From assembly GCF_032854445.1 (NCBI RefSeq), contig NC_088295.1, positions 78,582,028 to 78,646,027 of the forward strand: a stretch of 64,000 nucleotides of DNA. The letters are read 5' to 3'. The DNA comes from Liolophura sinensis. Its lineage: Eukaryota; Mollusca; Polyplacophora; Chitonida; Chitonidae. Position numbers and translations under genes: made by a program. Each line of letters opens with the position of its first letter. The stretch's first letter is position 1. Below the pieces are notes generated by a model. That model saw only the letters and a list, made by a program, of their open reading frames with translations. It had not been told where the DNA came from and searched no databases. Positions 13,089-26,800 of this stretch are shown in pieces.

Positions 13089-13504
13089 TGACCAAGGCAC
13101 CTACGAACAGCCAAAACGCGCCATCATGAAACATCCCATGTTACCAAGACGCCTACGAACAGCCAGAACGGGGAATCATGAAACATCCCATGTTACCAAG
13201 GCGCCCACGAACAGCCAGAACGGGGAATCATGAAACATCCCATGTTACCAAGACGCTTACGAACAGCCAGAACGGGGAATCATGAAACTTGTTATGTTAC
13301 CAAGACGGTTACAAACAGCGAGAACGGGGAATCATGAAACATCCCATGTTACCAAGACGCCTACGAACAGCCAGAACGGGGAATCATGAAACATCCTATG
13401 TTACCAAGACGCCTACAAACAGCGAGAACGGGGTATCATGATACATCCCATCTTACCAAGACGCCTACGAACAGCCAGAACGGGGAATCATGAAACATCC
13501 CATG
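13089..13504. repeat. Minisatellite, 52-bp unit, eight copies
   Basis: Copies start at about 13089, 13141, 13193, 13245, 13297, 13349, 13401 and 13453. The core is ttaccaagacgcctacgaac followed by agccagaacggggaatcatg. Open reading frames here are by-products of the repeat. Confidence 0.92.
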
Positions 13505-16500
13505 TTAGCTTATTTTGACGTCATGAAATAACGGAAGCAACCAAGAAACATTGGGAAATGAGAAAGGTTTTAGATGTGTTGAAACTCACATATATGACAC
13601 GCAGCACTCGTATAGATGCTTTCATAATGCAAGTCTGGAACTGTGAACTAGTGAAACCATACACAAAAGATGCCATATCTCATTAGAGTTTAATAACAAA
13701 ATACACAGTCTTCATATGAATTAATGACTGTTTTTCATTGATACATGTTATACGTAAGGTTTATTCTGCACATTTTAGTTTCAAAAAAAGCATATGATTT
13801 CAGTTATGGCTTTGGTAAGATTGATTATCTAAAGGAAGTTAATATGTTTTAGTTTAAAACCTGTCAGAAAATAGTTAGTTATTCGAAACAGGTACACAGA
13901 AAGAGATGCTTGACTGTATCATATATATATTGCTTATACATTATCCTGAAATGACTGTGCCACAAGAATAATAATCTTGTTATTTCAGTTGAAAAAAAAG
14001 AGATGTCATCAAACAACTGAAGGAGAATTATCGTCGTGGAATTAAGTGTTTTGTCTCCTGATGAGAATTTTTCAGGTGTTCCAAGGATCCCGCTCTAATG
14101 TTTCCAGCAATCCAGTCTGCAGAAACACTGTGAATGAGCGATAAAACGTGATGTGGGCGAAAGACGACGTCGTCTAAGCAGAGCGACACCACGTACAAAC
14201 AACTATTGATATGGGCAAGTAAACCGAAGTCAATACATAACTGCAGTGTAGTGGCCTGACAAAGCCTTATGATAACGTGGTCAGGGGAATATGGATTCAA
14301 CAATGGGCCATACGGACTGCATGCTTATAATCCATTTTACACAAGGGTAATGTTTCGATTAAACGTTAACAGGTACGATCCTAGGATACTATATCCATAA
14401 GGCCAACAAAAAACGATCATTAGGGAGGCCGGACCTCTGAGGGACATTGGAGTCAGTCAGGCTGAATGTGCATGACAAAATTGTTTTGGGTCGCACACAC
14501 TTGGGTGTTGGTCGAGTAACACACCATAATCCTCGTGTAGCTTGAATACCTTCACTGGCGACATAATGCCGACGCCAATGCCAGTGTGCTTTGCGTTAAG
14601 TCAGAATGGTACGAACTACAAATGATATCTCATTAGTTTTGTCTAAAAATAGATAAAGCACGCAACAACAGCGCTGAAAATGTTGAATGTCTTGTAACAG
14701 TGTTTTAGCCCTTTTTATGTATTGAAAGTAAATCATTGTAAACCCGTAGGCCCTAGCCAGTAATGTTGCACCAAAGAACCCATCTGTGAACAGTACTAAG
14801 TTGTGCAAATGTACTGAGCCGACTCTCTAAATAACGTTAATCTCAACAAAGTGGAATCCATGGATAAGTTATGTTTGGTGTTTTCGTATATATTTGACAC
14901 TGTCTATGGTTAACTGTATTTGACACCGCCGTCGGAAATCCATTTTGACAATACTTACGGAAATCACATTTAACATTGTGTAAAGAAATCCATTCTTCAG
15001 TTCTGACACAAATAATAGTTTAAAAACCACCTCGTCTAGAAGTTGAACGGCTTCTTATTAAATTTCTATGATAGAAGAAATGATACAGTAAACCCTTTAC
15101 TTCATCAGGCATGCTTGTAAATATGTAAACGTTTATAAAACCACACATATGTAAATGCAGTCAAGAAATATGACAGCGGTCTTAAGGAATGTAAATAGCT
15201 GAAGGATCATATTTTATAATACCGTTGCCTTTATAATGACAGTGTTACTTCACTAATCCAGCTGTTTTCGTTACAGCGTTTAAAGTTTAGCATAGTTTAT
15301 CATATGAGGATGCCAATTAATAACATCAATGTGTATTGATTGACAGATATTAATATACTCCAATACATTTGCAATGATTGCTTCATAATTCAAACTGACC
15401 TCGATATAGTGTTTAAAGTTCATCATAGTTTATCAAAAGTCAAAAACTGCTAACTAATAATTCACGGTTTAGTGATGTCTCTCAGACATTGAGAATTGTT
15501 CTGTGTGCCGAAAACAGACAACAGGAATGTTATCACTGGCTAAAGTTTAACAGCATTTGATTGGCAGAGATGTAGCCGTACAGTGTATGGGAAAATATGC
15601 TTATTTTTTATTCCGATTGGAAACTTTAGATAAGTTAATGGTCATTGCGGTGAGCTTCATTAAGTGAAGTCATCTTCATTGCCATGACAACGGCTATTGT
15701 CTTCATCGTTACAGTTATAACCAACATCTTACGCCTATCAAAGTCCTTTTACTTGACTCGGCTTTTCTTTCATCCCGATTTCGTATGGTCTTTTAAAGTA
15801 AACCCCATGCATGACATGTATTGCCTTATGCTATCGTCCAGTTCCCGGATATTGTTTCCATCACGGATCGTTGATGTCCCTCTGTAGTGTTGTCCACTAA
15901 CTGCCAACCTTAAATCTCCCACGTTCGGGCAAAGTGCACTGTTTGTTCTCTGAAATCATCGACATATAGAAGTGTCGGCCAGCTGATGGATTAATCAATA
16001 CGAGACTAGCGTAAACTCACTCCGGAATTCCAAGTCCCTGTATTTACTCGATTCCTGGTTTACCTGACAAATCCAAGCGGCCTTCACAACCATAGGCCTA
16101 TAAGAGGAACTTTGTAGAGCGCACCTGTCACTCCAGGGGCATATGCTACTGAATTGTCTTAGTCCTCGCCAGACCCTGTTCCCTGCTTGTTTATCAAGGT
16201 CTCCAGTTGTGTATCAAGGTGTGTAGCATGACGGTAAACCAGTGTACCCTCATACTGATGCTAAAACATTTGCATCTTTCACGCCACTGACAACATCAAC
16301 GACGATATTTCTATAAGTCTAATATATACTTTCTAGGTTTTGAGAATTATTATAACTATAAAACGTTAGTGCGAACTTTCTTACGGAAATAACACCCTGA
16401 CAGAAGGGTGATATTAAATTTAAATTTATAATTAATAGATCCATTGGTCATTATATATTTTAACCTTTGCTTATCCACAATGTGAAACAATTCGTTGTAT

Positions 16501-16629
16501 GTAGTCGACTTAAACATGACTAATGGTTGCGTGTCGCATTGTTTAAAATAGACTCGAGTAGAACTTGTTCACATAGGTACGATATCAGAAAGACAAAATT
16601 TTAGAAATGTAAACACAAGCTTTACCTAC
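13505..16629. other. Gene-poor AT-rich sequence
   Basis: I see no supported exon. A weak roughly 30-bp degenerate repeat (tatttgacac / ggaaatccattttgaca) lies near 14888-14998. Confidence 0.4.
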
Positions 16630-16735
16630 CGGAGAGTATCCATGTCTAAATTCCTTCCTGGACCTCTTCGCTCTGTTTCATGTCAACACAGACCTGTCCT
16701 ATCTCACGGCTATACAGTCCGCGCATGCGTTTTAC
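16630..16735 (-). promoter_or_regulatory. Possible promoter and untranslated first exon of the 6.2-12.2 kb gene
   Basis: A GCGCATGCG motif at 16721-16729 matches the NRF1 consensus in 9 of 10 positions. On the minus strand a donor-like CTCCG|GTAGGT ends at 16630. A possible partner acceptor, gttcttag, lies just upstream of the ATG at 12224. The connection is inference. Confidence 0.3.
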
Positions 16736-16949
16736 CGCTGCACGTGAATGGGCTCTAATGATGATCGGTGTTAACGGAAACCGGATTTTATCGATTCTGA
16801 TTGGTAAATGTATAACATATCGATCGACATCTCTTGGAAACACAGCGATGTTTTTCCCGTTGTATGAGACAAGCACGACAAAGGCGACAACAGTCGGCTG
16901 ATACACAATAGCATGCCGTGTGATCGTTAATACCACCAATTTAACCAAA

Positions 16950-19900
16950 TAACAGGTAAGGAAATTAAAGAACTCTCACTGATTACTTCAGGCGTATCCA
17001 TCTACGAATAATGGTAATCTTGGAATTAAAATCTTATGAAATATGCAAATTAAATTATACCCTAACTGTCTCGTGATCGAGTAAATTTGCATATGAATCG
17101 GTATACACATTTTAACCGATTTTCCAGTTACTAGGGGCTCAGTGAAAATATACAAGACTCCTAACCAAACATCTTGACCAGTTCCGTATAAATTATGTAC
17201 GTTAAAAAATTAAACACTCCTAAGAAAAGACACCATGTAATATCCATCTTTTGGCCCAATATGTATGTTGTCACATGTCTCCCATCCACCTCTGCGTGGG
17301 TAGAAGCGACTTCGTCTTCCAACCTTGGTATGTGGTAATTTCCCCCCCCCCCTTCCCAACCTTGGTGTACAGTAACACCCTCCATTCATAGGTCTTTTGT
17401 GGGGTAACACCTCTATCCCCAGGCCTTGATGCGTGGTAATTTCCTTCCTCCTGCAACCTTGTGTGTGTGGTCACCCACTTCGTCATTTTGTGTGGTACTT
17501 TCTTCCATTTCCCAAGCGTGTTATGTTGTAATTTCCTTCATCCCCTGACCTTGTAGTCTGGTAATTTCCTTCATCCCCTGACGTTGTTACGTGTTTCATA
17601 ACCTCTTTCATTTCCTAGTTTGTTCTACGCGATGACACATTTCAGCGAAGACCCCAGAATCTTCTTTATGCCTCGATCTCATCAGCTTGCGCATTCTTTT
17701 AGGTGCAATGTACCATGACCACCCTGAATGTACACGTATAAGTCTTCGTCTTAATCTTTTATCAGGTCTCTAATTCTGTCCAATGACCTCGCTATATGCA
17801 TAGTAATCTTTCTTAATTCGCTTGATCTCGCTGTATACATGCATGGTAAACTTTCTTCGTGCCCTGAGATTATTGTTACTTGGCACAACGTTTCATTTTT
17901 TGACTTATTTTGATGTTAGTTTTTATTTTCCTGACCTGGGTTGACATGGTTACTTCAAAATTTTACATGGCAATCTAAGACGTTCCAATGCTAATTTAAA
18001 ATCTGAACTCGACAATCTGGTATTTCATTGGTCAGCTCCGAACACAAAGTCAGCTTATCTAGAAAAAGGAACGCTTTCTTTTTCTTTTTTTTTTTCTATT
18101 AACGTTGATTTGTCTCGTTCTATGGCATGTTGAAATGAAGTTTTTTCTTATGAATCTGTGGCTTAAAACTTACATGAAACGTATCGGTAGGGCATATAGA
18201 TTTATGGGTTCCTAAACCTACTTCCAAAGTGTGTACAAAATCCCAAATGTGCACACCACCACGGTTTGTCATAGTCCATATATGGTGTTACGTCGATCTG
18301 CCCCGGAAGCTAAGTACACTCGTCACATATACCTTATATATTTTTTTATTTATTCAGTAGCTCAACCAGTATTGCCAAAACTGACAGCATCTTGCTATGG
18401 ACGTGATATGTGTAATTTTATAACAAAATTATAGGCGCAGGAAAGCACGATTTACGCTGATGAGTGCAGTATACCGGTAATTCCACTGTAGTGACAATTC
18501 GAATGAGTTCGCAAGGTGTTAAAATCGGCACCCATGCACGGAAATAGTTAATGTATCCGCTAACAAACCCTGTTAAATTGTTCCACTAATGGGCAAGGAC
18601 CACGAAAGAATGGATTATTAATTGATTTACTCTTCTCAAAAGGAGACTAACTCCAAAGCTGCGCGTTCGATCAGGTGTTGCCTTAGAGACGAGCGCGCGA
18701 CCTCCACCTACGGTTTCGGTTTTAATGCATGCTGCACCCAGATTTGCAAATTATACTGAATTAGGTCAACCGAAACAAACAAAGGTTTAATCTGTTGGCC
18801 CATTATCGAGGTCAGCAAAGGATGTAAACTTAATATGCATCATTTGATAGCGAATGCTTGGGTTTAACACTTTGATATCATTGATTGGCAGTATGATCAT
18901 CAAATATCAGCAAAGTTTTGGGCATAAAAACGCGTTATTGGACACAAGATGAGGGATTTGACATTTCAACAGTTTGCTTCTTTAAACACTACAAAAACCT
19001 GTATGTACAGATTTGTAAATGACAAATTATACATGCAGTATGTACTTTTGACTTATACAACAAAATGATATGCGCTTACTGTAAGTTATTTCCATTTGTG
19101 TTGTCACTTCTATAGATCGATACCGAAAGTAGTTATCTCTGCATTCTATCCCTTAGCTACGAGAATCAATTACATCCTGCCTTCTGCCGGCAAAACAAAT
19201 TTCCCAGATACCAATGTGACGTCGTTTAAAACACCACCCTTGTTGAGGCTCTTAGCTGTCAAAAAACACTAAGACGTGTACTTTTAACCTTCTCACTGCA
19301 TATTACCCACTTTCTTAAGATACATCACCGGGTGACCATAGGTCCGGGTGACGATTACAATTCTCGGCTGACGGTCGTTATGTACGTATTGTCCAGGTCC
19401 GATATATGTGTAAATAGGGGATAGGGTGGGACAACCCTATATTGAAAACATAAATGCCAAAAATCCCAGAAACAGTCAACAAAATCAAGTCAACATTTCG
19501 TAATACATATTTTGGTCCTTACATTGCATAGTCGTATCTCAACAACACAAATATGGCAAGGACAAATAAAATACATGTACGTTCTGTCAATATTTCTTTC
19601 TATCTTTACAGGATTATATCCAAATGTTCATCACATATAGTAAATGTAATTAATAGTTCATTCCACAATTTCACAGATAATTTCTTCAACCGACCATGAA
19701 AAACTTGGTATTGTGAGTTTGTTGGCATTTACTAATTAGGAAGACCAACTATTGGGCAGTAACCCAAGGGGTCAAGCAGTGCTACAGATAATTTTCAGAG
19801 GTAGTGCGGTACTCCTTACTTTTCCAAGAGAGGGAGCACTGGGTAAGCCTACCCAAGTATTCATTTTTTGAAAGTAGTCAACACTTCACTATTTTGGGTT

Positions 19901-22470
19901 CCCAGCAATGCACGTGGAAAGTGATTGAGTGAAGTGAGTTGAGAAAATTGAAAGACATACATGTGCATACATGTATAGGTCTACATAGACCTACCAGCAC
20001 AGAGATTCTCGTAGTTACATGTAGGACTACAAGTGCATGTATGTACATGTTGATTGCCCAGAATTACGACTTGTCATAACATTTATTTATTACACTTCAA
20101 GTTGCAGGCCTACTGGGTTTATTCCAATAACTCACTACCTGACAACTTTACCTTTTCATTTTGTTTTGATAGCGCTCTAATTTTGAACGCTTTTACACCT
20201 GCACGCCCGTTATCTGTAGCCCTGGGGTCAAGGTCAAATGGCATACTCGCCGTCTCATGGCTTCCACATTCTTTATTTTCACAATTTTGGTGACTAACAG
20301 AACGCTCGATTGCCGTAAGGTAAGGCCTAAATATTACTAGGAGCTTTTAAATACATGAACGTAGGCCACCTTATATGGTGTAATGTTTCGCCATATTCGC
20401 TATCACAGGCAATCACGATCCTAAACAAAAAAATAAACGAAAGCACGACTCCAAACATAATTAAACTTTTCATTCAATGCATAGGCCTAATCATAACATA
20501 TAAATCCCTAAGGTAATATTTGACCATAACACACGGTCTATTTCGTTAAGCGCAATGACACGTCGTACTTGGATGAAACTACTTCTGGCAATTTCTTCAC
20601 ATTTTTTCATGCCTCTATAATGGACCTCTGGCGATTCTCACCAATAGACTCCAAAAAATTATGCCTAGATTAGGTTTGTAACAATTCATATGTAGACTTT
20701 CCTCCAACACCACCATCTTGAGTCCGGACTGCAAGCCTCAAAATCAAAACTTGGCTGAATCTCGAACACACATTCAGAACATATTAACCATTGATTTATC
20801 TACATTCACGACGTATTGCGCGTGAATCGTGATGTCATCGAATGATTGGCTTGACTACATGTGGATGTGAAGCCGAGCTTAAAACTGTAAAACTTTATTT
20901 ACAGTGGGTTTATAGTCCATGATATAGGGCGTGAGTTTACATCTTGACGATATAGTACTTAGAAATCGGCGTTTCTACATACATGTATTTGCAGTATAAT
21001 GACTGTACGACGTCGTGTCGATGTCATGACCTGGGAAATATGCAAAACTCGACCTAAATACAATATAGGACTTAATGTCAGGCCAACGCCCCCATCATGA
21101 TCGTCATACCCATACATTACTATCATCAACAAACCATCGAAGTCTTCGTGACATATGGATTTATTCCAGAGAACGTAGTAAATATCGTCTGTCAGACCAC
21201 CTCTGCTGGATGTTCTATCGTCCGCCTATTAATATATAAAAAGACTCTTTGAGAATAAATTATACCTGCGACTATACGCCGTGCTTATTTGAGATGTCAA
21301 TCATAACAGGTTTAATAAGGCACTTCTGTATTCTGCTCGTTTGTCTTTTATCCCGAATCACGTCAGTGCGACAAATTAAACGGAAAAAGCAGACTTGTAT
21401 TTATCATGATAAAAACACTCTATGTAACTATATCAAAGATGAGACAAATTTAGCTCGACGGATCACAGAAATCTCTCATAGACCTCTTTGGTTCTACCCA
21501 TCACAACATGGTTTCGTTCTACTGCTTGGTTAAAGCCTTAAGCGTCGCTATCTGACGTAGACTAAATCGATGAGAAAACTTGTACAACAGTTAGACTGTA
21601 TGGACAAACAAATCGACGTGTTGTTATAGCAACTGGTACAGCTCGCTGTTGACGTGTCGTGTGAAACGGTTGTTGACGGTTCTGTAAAACACAATGACAA
21701 GACATGCATAATTCAAGGGTGTCGAGGATGGGCATTGTCAAGCGGTGTGAAACAAGTACGTTGCCATACTAACAGTCACACACACTGATGCGACTAAGAA
21801 CAAAGCTTTGGTGTGACCGTAACTATGTAGGTCTAACTGATTGATCCGTTGGTTTATAAGTTTGTCCGTGCAATTCTTCGGTTGGCATTGTTATCGATTT
21901 TAAATCTCATTCACTAATATTACGTCTCCTTGCAATCGCGTGCAACGTTCTATTGTCTGTGTTTGTCTGACGCAAAATATTTGCACTATACAGCGCCGCA
22001 AACCTGGTGATGCAGTTATTATCAAAGCAAACCACACCTCACATGATAACACATTGTCCGGGCCTTAATAACTACTCTCTCCAAACTTAGCAATCACTGC
22101 TAGCTATCCAATCGTTAGTACTTATGTTATAGCCGAATAGATACTATTAGTCGTGGTCCATTCAAGAACACTTCCTGAATGCGTGGTCCAGTATGACTGG
22201 GGAAGTCATCCGGAACCGGATGATTTACACTGATATCGTTATTATCGTCAACACATGCTCGCAGTTAAGTTAACAAAATCGTGTAACCTTGATGGTAAGC
22301 ATATCCACTTTATTTCGTCAATTTTTCCTTAAGAAATACCAGCTAGTCCAGGTTTTCACACGTGCCTAGACTCAAGCTGTTTCCAATAAATATACATAGG
22401 GATACTTCCGTTTCCAAGTCTAAATAATCTATATTAAGCAATAATGCTATGACAACGCATGTGTCTTAAC
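16950..22470. other. Gene-poor region
   Basis: No gene features were found on either strand. It holds a degenerate repeat at 17270-17600, a poly-T run near 18080 and AT-rich unique-looking sequence. Confidence 0.4.
17270..17600. repeat. Degenerate tandem repeat (aaccttggtgtgtggtaattt-like)
   Basis: Blocks of the type ccttg-tgtgtggtaatttccttc-tcccctgac recur about every 40-60 bp with many substitutions. Confidence 0.5.
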
Positions 22471-22714
22471 GTATTTATTTGAGTGGTATTTTACGTTAAG
22501 AATATTTCACTTATACGACGGTGGCCATAATTATGGTGAGAGGAAGCCGGGCAGAGCCCGAGGAAACTCACGACCATCCACAGGTTGTTGCAGGCCCCTC
22601 TCTGTACTACTGGAGAGCAAACCAGTAAGAGCTAGACTTGAACTCACAGCGACCACATTGGTGTGACGGTCATTACGCCTCGCTTGCACGCTAACCGCTT
22701 CGCCACGGAGGCCC
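22471..22714 (-). repeat. tRNA-derived SINE, near full length
   Basis: It reads on the minus strand from gggcctccgtggc (A-box region) through ggtcgctgtgagttcaa (B-box region) to the core and an AAATAC tail. It is diverged. Confidence 0.8.
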
Positions 22715-23136
22715 TTGGAGGTGTCATAGGTATACCTGACATCGTGGTTTCCTGTAAACTCTGTCCGGGTTTTTTACGTATATCATTGTGGTTGATTTAC
22801 CCCAGTGCATCCTTCTCAAAGTTGCTTCGGCGACCATTAAATCTGACGTCAGCGTTATCTTACATACAGACAATAATACGCGTGTCCTCGTAGCAGACTT
22901 GCCTATTGATCATGGCCTAGTTTGTCTCTCTATAAGATAATCATGCTTCAGACGCAATATGAGTTATTGTCATTTTAAATTGTATTTACTTACCCCTAGC
23001 ACCTTACAGAGTAAAATGTGTTAATGCTGGAACACATGCTACAGACAAGGTGCCAGAACCAAACATTTGTGCCCAAACAGGTGTTTCGTTTGGCTCTGTC
23101 ACTTGGAGGAAATTCTTTCTTCCTATATTTATCTGA

Positions 23137-23407
23137 GGGCCTCCGTGGCTCAGTTAGTTAGCGCGCTAGCGAAGCGTAATGACCCAGGAGCCTCTCAAGA
23201 ATGCAGTCCCAGTGAGTTCAAGACCAGTTCATGCTGGTTTCCTCTCCAGGTGTAAGTGGGAAGGTCTGGCAGCAACCTGCAGATGGTCGTGGGTTTCTGC
23301 CGTGCACTGCCTGGTTCCCTCCCACCATAATGCTGGCCGCCGTCGTATAAGTGAAATATTCTTGAGTAAGGCATAAAACACCAGTCAAATAAATAAATAA
23401 ATAAATA
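23137..23407 (+). repeat. tRNA-derived SINE, full length
   Basis: gggcctccgtggctcagtta starts the head, with an A-box TGGCTCAGTTAG and a B-box GAGTTCAAGACC. The core ggccgccgtcgtataagtga follows, then an AAATAAATAAATAAAT tail. Confidence 0.9.
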
Positions 23408-23804
23408 TATTTATCTCTACTTTCTGGCCCAAACACTGTAGCTGTACAGGAAATGTCCAAGTACCTTAGCCTCTCCATGTCATTGTCCATGTATCTTACA
23501 TGCCATTGTGCTGGTAACCCATATACAGTTGTATATGCATTATGTACTGAATGCTGTAAATTAAGGTCTAATTTGCCCTGCTCCTTCCTCTGTTTGTTCA
23601 GTACAACACTAATACTGCACTGGACTAATGGATTTTAGGCAGAAGAGGTACAGCCGTAACTATGTATCTAACTACTTATATGCCAAGAGACAAAATACAA
23701 TACCTTTGCAATTATAAACACACTTCCTTTTAATTGATATGCATAAAATAGCACTGTCACTTTCACATGTGAGAATTTTGTCCTGTGTTATGATGTTGAA
23801 ATCA

Positions 23805-26800
23805 TCAATGTGATGGCTCTGCTTTAGTCCTCATATCACTGACATTGTCCTGGTTACCGTCCTGGTTACCACCCTGGTTATCAACCTGGTGATCATCTAC
23901 GTTACCGTCCTGGTTACCATCTTGATTGCCAGATTCTGATCTCTGTGAGAACAAGTCACCGACATGAACATGCAGTTTACCATTATTCCCATTGCCATTT
24001 GGCAGCAGAATACTCATTAACCCCCAAGCCCGCTGTTTCTTCTCCCCATTTGTCTCCAAGTTCCAGAGGGCTGTCTCAAAAGCCTTCTTCAGTCTCTCAA
24101 ACTCAGGAATATTGATGTTCTTGCAGACATTTAGGTTAACATCCAGAGGGTTTTCTAGGTAGACAGGTGAGAAATCCGGCTTACTGAACGTCGTCCCTTC
24201 TATCACAGACATGCCCCGTGATTGAAAATCAAACGATGAGTAAAAGGCAAAAAAACCCTTCAGCAGTTCACCTAAAACAAATACACACTTAGAATTTGAA
24301 TACGCTATCGTATGTCAAAACAGTAGCTTTCTCCACAACCCCCCCTCTCCCTCCTCCCCAAAAAACATTAACAAACACTTTATCTGATTCGACTTTACCA
24401 CAATAGTCTAGGATATTTTTGACATAAACTCTCATCTCAACCAATCAGAGCTGAGTCTGAACAATCAACCTCTTCAATGACTCATCAACAGCCAATCAGC
24501 TGCAACAAAAGCTATGCTTTAGCCAAATGTCAGCATGGGTTCCCATGAAATGAAAAGTGTTTTATATAAAATTCTTTATATAAAACCTAAATAATAAATC
24601 GAATAACATTCAAATACATATAATTAAATAAAATACTATTTATATAAACATCAGGACTTCCCATTCCTTCCTGCTGCCAAATCACTCATCAAATCACTGC
24701 ACTAGTGGCCTATTAAGAGTTGTCTTCCCCTGTTTGCACTTACCTAAATCATCTGTATTTTTGGTTTTTGGCACTTTGGTATAATCTGACATGAATGGTG
24801 CACTAAAATCATCATGTGGATCTGAAAGAAAAAAAAAATGTTCTACTTTCATGCCTTTATAGTCATATCACTTCTATATCAATACATACTGTGTCGGTGT
24901 ATTTATAAATACATGTACCGCTTATGTATAGCTCTGCTTTGTCCATGATCATGCAGTGTTAGTCATTTTCAGAGCAGTCACCCTGGTCTCCTATGTTAAA
25001 CTATTCAGAGGGAATTAATAAATTTTATTCACAGGAATTTTCACAACAAACTGCAGTCACCGATCTGAGGTGAGAAACCGACATTTATGTGTCTTATAAC
25101 GGTTAATCTACTAATCGAACCCAAATGAGTTTAAGGCATTTCAAACAAGTTTATTAGTGATATAATATCTAATTATTCATTTATTTGATTGGTGTCTTGC
25201 GCCACACTCAAGTGTGTTTAAGTTCTTTTATATCAATAAAATAACCACAAAATTAGTCCACCTTTCATAGCTGCTGATTTACTAACATGAAGACAATGGG
25301 GAAAAAAAACACTCTGAAGGAATCTCAAACTTTCTCAGCGTAAGACTTACTGACTGGATGATACAGTGTGCGTAGTTTGGGTATGACAGGCTGGGGGTGG
25401 CTCTGTAAGAAGAACACCACAAGAGCTGTCAGCATGAAATTGGACACCCACGGGCCGGGGTGTTTACGATTCACCTCGTTAACCCGTGCCCAGTGTCTGA
25501 CACAAAAGACCAGAGGGGCGACACGAGGGTCCAACTCACTCAGCACCCACAGGACTTCTGACATACGGTGACCAGATCTGCCAGGCAAACCACAACATAA
25601 ATCACAATGTCAATTTCGACACAAATCACAACATTAAATCAAAACATGACAACCTAAATGACAATATAAATCCTCACAAACATCAAAACAGCTGCACATT
25701 AGTCAGTATATTAAATGATATGCTACATGCTTACAATATCCCCATTTAGGCCTATTTGGAGAATACTATTCTTTAAGACTGATATTGTCATCATAGGACT
25801 CAATAATCGTTAAGTATGATGTAAAACCAAAAGAACACATTTATTTAAGACAGATATAATTTATCAATTAAATGCCTTTAATTGAAATCAAAGCTATGTT
25901 TTTAACTGGAATAATGTGGATGATTCCGAAAAAATTACATCTATCTTTATAAGTTTTAACTGTAATAACATAAATCTGGGTAAACGGCTCGAAAAAGAAA
26001 GTCAAAACAGTATAATAGGGGCAATTTGATTTGCTCCATTTTCCAAGATTTATCAATTTCTAGTGAGGATGTAAACAGTGCATTTTTTTGTTTTTCTCGA
26101 TAGCAAGAGTTATTCCCCTTGACAACACTCACATATGGCTGAAGGAGAGATCACACTCAATATTGCAAGCATCATTTCTGAACTTGATGATAGGAACTCT
26201 GGCATTAAGGATTCTGTGAACACCCAAACACAGAGGAACAAACTGCTCAATGATATCAGCAACTGTCTGTAAACTCCTCTGAGTAAAGCCTCGCTCATTA
26301 TCTGTCCTCTTCTTTGTCATAAATTTAAGGTTTGGATTTTTTCCCACCTGTATACAGTACAAAAAACTGAATTTAAAGGTCTGTATTCTAAAGGCATTCA
26401 GTTAAACAAATGAAACAATATAAATCTGCATAAAACATAACACCTAATTAAAATTTTCTTCAATAATATCTAAACCTTTATTTGTTCCTTCTCCATGAAA
26501 AGGGTACACTTTAAATGTTAAACTAAAAATTTGCTGAACGGGTAAAATAATATGTAAGTATTTAGGGCATGGTGATTGAAGATCAAAATTCAAAGAAATA
26601 ATATTTACCATATTAATCAGTCAAAATATTTTCATTATGTACTGTATACATATTCATAATAAGTACTTCTCACCTGGTGCTCTGACTGGAGGAGAGACAA
26701 GGTCATATCAAGGTCACAGTCATGTTTTCCAAACCCATTCACTGTTGAGCCAAAAGGTAGGACAGCACAATGGGGAAAAAGACCAGACAACATGTCCTCT

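Noticed and set aside
16646-16948. 100-codon minus-strand frame near the NRF1 motif
   Set aside because: It has no family features and its stop falls before the donor-like site. Treated as possible 5' UTR or promoter only.
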